From Candidatus Nitrospira nitrificans (GTDB lineage Bacteria; Nitrospirota; Nitrospiria; Nitrospirales; Nitrospiraceae): 64,000 nucleotides of DNA. The translations under genes were made by a program, and so were the position numbers. The stretch is from the NCBI RefSeq assembly GCF_001458775.1, contig NZ_CZPZ01000002.1, forward strand, positions 1-64,000. The letters are read 5' to 3'. Each line of letters starts with the position of its first letter. The stretch's first letter is position 1. Under the pieces are notes generated by a model, which was not told the origin of the DNA, did not search any database, and worked only from the letters and a program-made list of their open reading frames with translations. This document shows positions 58,573 to 64,000 of the stretch, piece by piece.

Positions 58573-60000
58573 ATGATGCCTGAAACCATCTTTAACATTG
58601 TTCAGTCGGGGTTCTTGCTGTACTTAGCCGCCCTGACCGGGGGCTACTTGGCGCTCAATATCGTGTCAATCTTCTCCCTCCGGCAGTACTTCGAAGAGCG
58701 AATGGGCGAACGATTTCCAGGCGCATTTACCGGATATGAGCCGCAGATCAGCATCATTGTGCCAGCATACAACGAAGCGGCCACGGTCGTGAATTCTATT
58801 CGCTCTTTGTTGCAGCTGAATTATCCCGAGTATGAAATCATCGTGGTCAGTGACGGCTCGACCGACGACACCGTTGACGTCCTGCGGCAAGAGTTCGGAT
58901 TGAGGCCGTTTCCTGAAGCCTACGGCCACGATCTACTGACTCAGCCGGTGCGCGCCACGTATCATTCGTCGACCTACGGGAACGTCCGTGTCATCGATAA
59001 AGAGAATGGAGGGAAGGCGGATTCCCTCAATGCCGGAATCAATCTGTCCGTGTACCCATTATTTTGTTGTATCGATGCCGACTCCATCTTGGCGCAGGAC
59101 AGTTTGTATCGCGTGGTCCAGCCGTTCTTGCTCGAACCCCGTACCATCGCGGCGGGCGGCACCGTCCGTGTGGCCAATGGCTGTTTTGTGGAACATGGGT
59201 TCTTGAAGACGGTAGGCCTGCCGTCTAACTTTCTGGCGCTGTTGCAAACGGTCGAATATTTGCGCGCGTTCCTATCCGGGCGGCAGGGTTGGTCTCCGAT
59301 GAATGCGATGCTGATTATTTCCGGCGCCTTTGGATTATTTCGAAAAGAAGCTGTGCTGAAAGTCGGAGGGTATCGAACCAACACGATCGGCGAAGACATG
59401 GAATTGGTGGTGCGGTTGCATCACCATTACCGCCTGAATGGCCAGCCCTATCGCATTACCTATGTGCCGGATCCGGTCTGTTGGACCGAGGTGCCGGAGG
59501 ACGTTCGCACTCTCAGGAATCAGCGCATCCGCTGGCAGCGTGGCTTATGCGACAGTCTGGCGGGCCACTTCGAGTTGTGCTGTCACCGAAAGGGGGGTAC
59601 GGTCGGCTGGCTTGCCTTTCCGTTCATGGCGATATTTGAATGGGTCGAGCCTGTATTCCAGATGGTCGGGTATATCTTCCTGTTCGGCGGGTTGGCGCTG
59701 GGGGTCCTGTCGTTGCAAGTATGGATCGTCTATATGCTGAGTATCATTGGGCTCGGCATTATGCTCTCGTTAAGCGCCCTCCTCATGGAAGAAATGACGT
59801 TTCATCTGTATCAGCGTCCTTCGGAGTTCTGGAAATTGCTGTGCGTGTCCATCGTCGAAAATTTCGGATATCGGCAGTTGAATTCCTACTGGAAACTGAT
59901 CGGCCTCTGGCGATGGCTCCGCGGGACAAAAGCGGAGTGGGGCAATATGATTCGATCAGCCTCGTGGCAATCCTCGCAGATCCCGCCGCGAAACGGCTGA
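58573..60000 (+). CDS. Processive family-2 glycosyltransferase (PgaC/YaiP-like)
   Basis: 475-residue inner-membrane enzyme. An N-terminal span (about 8-34) precedes the GT-A domain with PAYNEAATV, VSDGSTDDT, GGKADSLNAG, DADS, GEDMEL and QRIRW, the complete set for a processive synthase. Three to four membrane spans follow at about 345-420. The motif set is that of poly-beta-1,6-GlcNAc synthase and related enzymes, but the sugar cannot be read from sequence. It diverges from the four-gene strand that encodes export and modification partners. ATG codons occur at 58573 and 58576. Confidence 0.88.
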   Translation: MMPETIFNIVQSGFLLYLAALTGGYLALNIVSIFSLRQYFEERMGERFPGAFTGYEPQISIIVPAYNEAATVVNSIRSLLQLNYPEYEIIVVSDGSTDDTVDVLRQEFGLRPFPEAYGHDLLTQPVRATYHSSTYGNVRVIDKENGGKADSLNAGINLSVYPLFCCIDADSILAQDSLYRVVQPFLLEPRTIAAGGTVRVANGCFVEHGFLKTVGLPSNFLALLQTVEYLRAFLSGRQGWSPMNAMLIISGAFGLFRKEAVLKVGGYRTNTIGEDMELVVRLHHHYRLNGQPYRITYVPDPVCWTEVPEDVRTLRNQRIRWQRGLCDSLAGHFELCCHRKGGTVGWLAFPFMAIFEWVEPVFQMVGYIFLFGGLALGVLSLQVWIVYMLSIIGLGIMLSLSALLMEEMTFHLYQRPSEFWKLLCVSIVENFGYRQLNSYWKLIGLWRWLRGTKAEWGNMIRSASWQSSQIPPRNG

Positions 60001-60153
60001 CCTGTTTGCGGAGGATTGAGCGCCGGCACAGCTGGGCGCAGAAGAGTGGCTGCCTCTTGGCCGACCACCCCTCTCCAGTTTTATCACCTGGTGGCCGATA
60101 ACGTAGGTGAAGAACCGGTCTGTGTTTGCGGACAACTTGGAGGAGCTTCCACC

Positions 60154-61011
60154 ATGCCATCGGCCAACGAATTGGTCCAGTCCTGCACCACGGTCTTCAC
60201 GTTGCCGGAAATCTACTTCCGTATTCGGAACGTGGTGGATGATCCCGCATCGACGATGGACGACCTTGCCGAAGTCCTGAAGCTGGATCCGGCCATCTCG
60301 GCCAGGCTTCTCCGCATCGTTAACAGCCCGCTCTATGGGTTTCCCAAGCAGATCGACACCGTCACACGCGCCGTCACGCTCCTCGGCACACAGGCTATTA
60401 ACGATCTCGTGACCGCGACGACCGTCGGACGGACCTTCTCCGGCATGCCGATTCAGCTCATGGACGTCTCTATGTTCTGGCGGAAAAGCGCGCTGTGCGC
60501 CTTGCTCGCCGGAAAGATCGCCAAATCCTGCGGTCTGAAAGATGGCGAGCGGTTTTTTATCGCGGGATTGTTGCGCGACATCGGCCACCTCGTGCTCTAC
60601 CAGACCATTCCCCGGCGAGTTCAGTCCGCGCTTATCGAAGCCGGCTACCTTGAAACCTCCTTGGCCGAGGTGGAACAGTCCAGTATCGGGTGCGACTTCG
60701 CGGAAGTGGGAGCCGAACTCATCCGGTCCTGGGGGATGCCCGCGCAGATCGAACAGGCCATTCGCTGTCAACTGAGCCCGAACGATGCCGGTGAATTCAT
60801 CATCCATGCGTCCGTCGTTCATCTGGCCGGTGTCGTCGTCGACTATGAAGAGCTCGAGCCGAGTCGGCGGCCTGCGGCATTGCCGTTCAGCCTCCATGCC
60901 GTTGCCGCCACGCGGTTTGTGCCGGCCAACCTCCCGGCACTGCTCGCGGATGCCCGCGCCCAGCTTCATGATACGCTGGCGCTTATCCAACCTCACGCCA
61001 TGGCCGCCTAA
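60154..61011 (+). CDS. HDOD-domain protein
   Basis: 285-residue single-domain HDOD protein of a signalling type found next to chemotaxis, biofilm and c-di-GMP genes. It has the typical DPAISARLLRIVNSPLYGFP and AVTLLGTQAINDLV. The HD phosphohydrolase pair is degenerate (LLRDIGHL, Arg in place of His), as expected for HDOD. The ATG at 60154 follows TTGGAGGAG and is preferred over an open frame from 60016. It lies 153 bp after the glycosyltransferase, in the same direction. Confidence 0.9.
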   Translation: MPSANELVQSCTTVFTLPEIYFRIRNVVDDPASTMDDLAEVLKLDPAISARLLRIVNSPLYGFPKQIDTVTRAVTLLGTQAINDLVTATTVGRTFSGMPIQLMDVSMFWRKSALCALLAGKIAKSCGLKDGERFFIAGLLRDIGHLVLYQTIPRRVQSALIEAGYLETSLAEVEQSSIGCDFAEVGAELIRSWGMPAQIEQAIRCQLSPNDAGEFIIHASVVHLAGVVVDYEELEPSRRPAALPFSLHAVAATRFVPANLPALLADARAQLHDTLALIQPHAMAA

Positions 61012-61179
61012 CACTTCCAAACGTGGTCGAAGATCCGGCAACGATTGTCATCGCAGGAGATTGTAAAACATTCTCTGATTCGGTGGGCTTGGTCGGTCGA
61101 ACTAGGGCGAGGCGACAGCCGGGAGTGAACGGTACTGTTCGCCGACGCCAACCTGAGACGTTTGCGGCATCCTCAATGC

Positions 61180-62724
61180 CTACAGGATGCCGGCCAGTCG
61201 ATTGAGACCCAGCGTCGTTTGGGCGAAAAACAGCTGGAACGCCTGGTAGTCTTGAGAAATCAGCGGCTGGTTGCTTGTCGCTCGATCGCAGTAGATGAGC
61301 CCAATCGGTTTCGCTCCCACCCGCAACGGCGCCACGATCGCCGACGTCGATTTCCAGACATCGAGGAAGTCCTGTTTCAGAGTCCCGGCCATCTGGTCTG
61401 AAAAGTTGGGAACCAGGAGTGGATCGACTCGCTTGAGGATCGTGAGAAAAAACCGGTGTTCCCGGCTGAGTGAGCCTGACAGGGACCGGAGGTAGGGCGC
61501 GGGAGGAGTCACGCCAAATACCAGTCTTCCGACAAGCAGGTCACTGTCGTTTTGGTTGAGAAGCGCCAGGCCGACACGGTCGAATCCGGCATCTCGATGG
61601 AGGGATTGTACGAATGTTCCGAGGAGGCCGTCGAGATCTTTTGCGGCTTGCAGCAAGTCTTGAAAGGCTTGGAGTGTTTCCAGCGGTTTGGTTCGAATGG
61701 GCGCAGCCTGTTTCTCGCCGGTCGGCGCTGTGACAGAAGGCGAGCGCGGGATCCATTCGGCGGGGTCCTGCTCCTTTGATGGTGACGTGGTTTCATCGGA
61801 GGAGTCAATTGCCAATCCCATTGAACGGATGAGTTGGCGCCCCCGATCCATGGCCTGAATCATCAAATCTGCAAACGGGCCCGAAGAGAAGCCGCAGCCA
61901 AGTTGGAGTGTTCGCTTGGCTTCCTCAATGGAAGGCTGTGGCGCGGAGCACATCAGGACTTCGACCAACCGGATGGAGCCCACCACGATACCGCGGTAGG
62001 TCTGGAACCCGCCTTGCCAACGTTCCCTCGGCAGCTCCTCCGGATGGCGAAAGAGCTCGATGATATCGTCCGGCAACTTCCACATCTGGGCCAGGGCTTG
62101 AGCCAAGGTCAGCCGTGGCACACCGATGAGGCGCGTCTCTTGGAGCACGCATTCCGACGGGCGCTTGGTTGTCTTGGCAATGGCCTGGAGCGCCAGAAAG
62201 AGATCCGGGTCCTGATAGGCAATGGCCAAGTCTCCGATCGAGTACAGCAGGGCTCCGGTGAACAATTGTCCGGGTTGTGGGTATCCAACGGCTGTTCCCA
62301 ATTCGCTGGCATAGGTTGCGGACAGGAGGGATTTGGCGATCAAGGAACGGAATTCCTGTTGCCGAACCGGCCAATGTTGCAGCTGTTCGACGAGATGGGC
62401 CGCGGCCACAAGGGACCGGACGGTGTCGAGCCCGAGCCAGCTGACGGCATGAGGGACCGCCACGATCGTCTGCTGTGGGCTGTAGGCGATGCTGTTCGCC
62501 ACCTGCAGCACTTTGCATGTCAGCCCATGGTCTCGGCTGATCACCCGGGCCAAAGCCTCGGCGTTGGATTGGGGGCCCATATGACTCAGGATTTGCTGAC
62601 AGGTTGATTGCAAGATCGGAAGGCAGCGGCTGGATTCCTCGAAGAGAAGTCCGAGCTTCTGATGGAGGCGAGAGCGGATTGAGTCGATAAGGGACGATTC
62701 CGTGCCCTCGCGTGATGAGGTCAT
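61180..62724 (-). CDS. HDOD-GAF signalling protein
   Basis: 514-residue cytoplasmic protein. An N-terminal HDOD domain (about 25-240) contains ISRDHGLTCKVLQVANSIAY and VPHAVSWLGLDTVRSLV; the HD residues are lost (YSIGDL). A linker of about 60 residues rich in Ser, Pro and Thr follows. A GAF-like domain (about 345-505) has a start LQAAKDLDGLLGTFVQSLHR and the end GLIYCDRATSNQPLISQDY. The ligand is unknown. It is convergent with the first HDOD gene; the two are probably related signalling components. Confidence 0.87.
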   Translation of the reverse strand: MTSSREGTESSLIDSIRSRLHQKLGLLFEESSRCLPILQSTCQQILSHMGPQSNAEALARVISRDHGLTCKVLQVANSIAYSPQQTIVAVPHAVSWLGLDTVRSLVAAAHLVEQLQHWPVRQQEFRSLIAKSLLSATYASELGTAVGYPQPGQLFTGALLYSIGDLAIAYQDPDLFLALQAIAKTTKRPSECVLQETRLIGVPRLTLAQALAQMWKLPDDIIELFRHPEELPRERWQGGFQTYRGIVVGSIRLVEVLMCSAPQPSIEEAKRTLQLGCGFSSGPFADLMIQAMDRGRQLIRSMGLAIDSSDETTSPSKEQDPAEWIPRSPSVTAPTGEKQAAPIRTKPLETLQAFQDLLQAAKDLDGLLGTFVQSLHRDAGFDRVGLALLNQNDSDLLVGRLVFGVTPPAPYLRSLSGSLSREHRFFLTILKRVDPLLVPNFSDQMAGTLKQDFLDVWKSTSAIVAPLRVGAKPIGLIYCDRATSNQPLISQDYQAFQLFFAQTTLGLNRLAGIL

Positions 62725-63373
62725 AAGAGATTCCTGGTTGAGGGGCAGAAGCTCTATCGGTCAGAACCTAAGCGAGCTTAAGCGTGGGAATATTTGATGG
62801 CGAACACAAAATCCCTGGGCCATGCGCTGCACCGTTAGACCAGCTCGTTGACAGAGACGAGACGAGGCTGGAGCCGCCGCTCCTCACGATCAATGCAAAA
62901 TAGAGCCATTACGCCCTACATAGGCCATCTACGTTCATATACATAGAGACGCACAGCCTCTCATCTTTGCCGATAGCTGGAATAGCAAGCCACGATACGA
63001 CCATTGGTCACCGGCCACTCATGGGGATGAATCAAATTCGATACAGATCTCGTATCGAATTTGATACACCTATCCGCGATTCGCCGAGTTGCTCCTATCT
63101 GTATGGTTCGGTAGGAAGACTCCAGTATGGAGGAAATACCTATGTAGTGACCTCTGCCGTCTGCGCTCGATGGTTCCGGCATCGTGCTTGCTTTAGGACC
63201 AGGCAGACGCGCACACGAGGGAATCTGGCGGGGAGACGATTCGTACGGGATTCTGGTGCAGTCCACCCATGAATCAAACCCCGGCTTTGTACGGAGGAAA
63301 GGAGAGAACAAGTCGGTGTGAGCAGGGAGAGCGGAAGAAAAAACGAGTTCAGACCATCATAAGGAGGTGCCCA
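62725..63373. other. 649-bp gene-free stretch
   Basis: No credible gene on either strand. It holds the 5' regions of the HDOD-GAF gene (leftwards) and of the protease gene (rightwards). The notable element is a 35-base inverted repeat at 63031-63065. TACATAG occurs twice near 62917 and 62940. A + strand frame at 62967-63272 was judged not to be coding. Confidence 0.5.
63031..63065. repeat. Perfect 14-bp inverted repeat, probable operator
   Basis: ATCAAATTCGATAC (63031-63044), a 7-base centre AGATCTC, then the exact reverse complement GTATCGAATTTGAT (63052-63065). Each arm is itself nearly palindromic: GTATCGAATTTGATAC at 63052-63067 has perfect GTATC/GATAC ends. It is AT-rich in a GC-rich surrounding and has no T run, so a double protein-binding site is more likely than a terminator. 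Confidence 0.6.
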
Positions 63374-64000
63374 GTGGGTACATGTGTATCGCATTCCATA
63401 CGACTCGCAACAGCGGTTGGGTTTACTCTGGCTGTCTTGGCGACGTCCGCGCAGGCGCAAGAAATCATGAATCGTGGGGCAGTGACGGGGGTCAAGGTTG
63501 CTCCGGGTAACGGCAATCGAATTGACTTTGCCAACGCCAGAGCGCTCGCGCTGCCTCAAGCTCCGGAGAGCGTCGCCGTGCAGGCGGAACAGGATTTGAT
63601 CAGCAACTTGGTCAATCGATTCCAAGCCTCCGCTGCCACAGACAGCGGCCAAGTGGCCGGTTCCGAAGGTGATGGGTCTGCTCTCAATGCCGTTGATCTT
63701 GAAGCATCCGCGGAGGCGGTCGATCCGCAGGCGGGGGGAGAATTTGAATCACAGGAGCATGGCACGTCGAATCATCCCTTTAGCACGGCGAGGGCCGATC
63801 TCAGAAATCTCAACGGTACCGTTCATCCGACGAATTTCACGTATCCCTATAGCCCCACCGGCAAACTGTTTTTCAATATCGGCTCCAGTACGTTTGTGTG
63901 CTCCGCCTCATTGATCAAGCGGGGCGTTGTTGTCACGGCCGCGCACTGTGTGGCTCAGTTCGGATCAAGAACAAGATTTTATACCAACTTCCGCTTTGTG
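63374..64000 (+). CDS. Secreted trypsin-like serine protease (5' part)
   Basis: 209 codons, open to the right edge. The GTG at 63374 follows AAGGAGGTG at 63361-63369. A signal peptide ends near SAQA-QEI. A pro-region of about 120 residues rich in Ala, Glu and Gln follows. The protease domain then begins, with a Cys in STFVCSASLI and the catalytic His in VVTAAHCVAQF, the trypsin/S1 signature. Asp and Ser of the triad would lie beyond the window. It is probably exported to the periplasm or outside. A 649-bp upstream region with an operator-like repeat suggests specific control. Confidence 0.85.
   Translation, partial: MGTCVSHSIRLATAVGFTLAVLATSAQAQEIMNRGAVTGVKVAPGNGNRIDFANARALALPQAPESVAVQAEQDLISNLVNRFQASAATDSGQVAGSEGDGSALNAVDLEASAEAVDPQAGGEFESQEHGTSNHPFSTARADLRNLNGTVHPTNFTYPYSPTGKLFFNIGSSTFVCSASLIKRGVVVTAAHCVAQFGSRTRFYTNFRFV

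Noticed and set aside
62967-63272. A 101-codon + strand frame in the gene-free stretch
   Set aside because: It runs through the inverted repeat, has no ribosome site and no protein-like pattern.

Overview
The window is a bacterial chromosome segment. Three things point to the phylum Nitrospirota and most likely the genus Nitrospira: a tuf-rpmG-tRNA-Trp-secE-nusG-rplKAJL-rpoBC-rpsLG-fusA-tuf-S10/spc/alpha super-cluster, an EF-Tu with an unusual switch I, and the pairing of an lpt-rpoN-hpf-rapZ block with pilMNOPQ. This is an inference from gene content and sequence style; no database was searched. GTG starts are frequent (fusA, rpsJ, rplP, rplX, rpsN, rpsE, secY, infA, rpsD, rplQ) and rpoC starts with TTG.

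Bases 1-32332 hold the information-processing super-cluster, all on the + strand. A first tuf copy enters from the left edge and only its last 128 bases are visible. It is followed by rpmG, a tRNA-Trp gene, secE, nusG, rplK, rplA, rplJ/rplL, rpoB, rpoC, rpsL, rpsG, fusA and a complete second tuf. The S10, spc and alpha operons then run without a break from rpsJ to rplQ and include secY, adk, map and infA. A perfect 12-bp terminator hairpin closes the block. The rplJ and rplL genes share one open reading frame with no stop codon between them. A perfect consensus sigma-70 promoter precedes rpsL.

Bases 32430-42525 hold two further + strand groups. The first is lptC-lptA-lptB-rpoN-hpf followed by rapZ (lipopolysaccharide transport, sigma-54, ribosome hibernation, RNase adaptor), with no ptsN. 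The second is a small MerR-like regulator with its own strong promoter, then the type IV pilus alignment and secretin operon pilMNOPQ. Bases 42767-52356 are mixed housekeeping and nitrogen genes: aroB, glutamine-dependent nadE, glnB, glnA, a small secreted protein on the - strand, a CBS-pair protein, a TPR protein and an ABC-F ATPase.

Bases 52513-60000 are the most interesting accessory region. Four - strand genes encode a secreted TIM-barrel-like protein, a TPR plus beta-barrel outer-membrane protein, a membrane-anchored HEAT-repeat protein and a NodB-type polysaccharide deacetylase. They face a + strand processive family-2 glycosyltransferase across a 54-bp spacer that carries a perfect palindrome. 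Together these parts look like a complete exopolysaccharide synthesis, modification and export machine. It resembles a rearranged Pga (poly-GlcNAc) system in which the two halves of PgaB are separate genes. The deacetylase gene carries a frameshift near its 5' end. The last part of the window has two convergent HDOD-domain signalling genes, a 649-bp gene-free stretch with a striking inverted repeat, and the start of a secreted trypsin-like protease that runs off the right edge.
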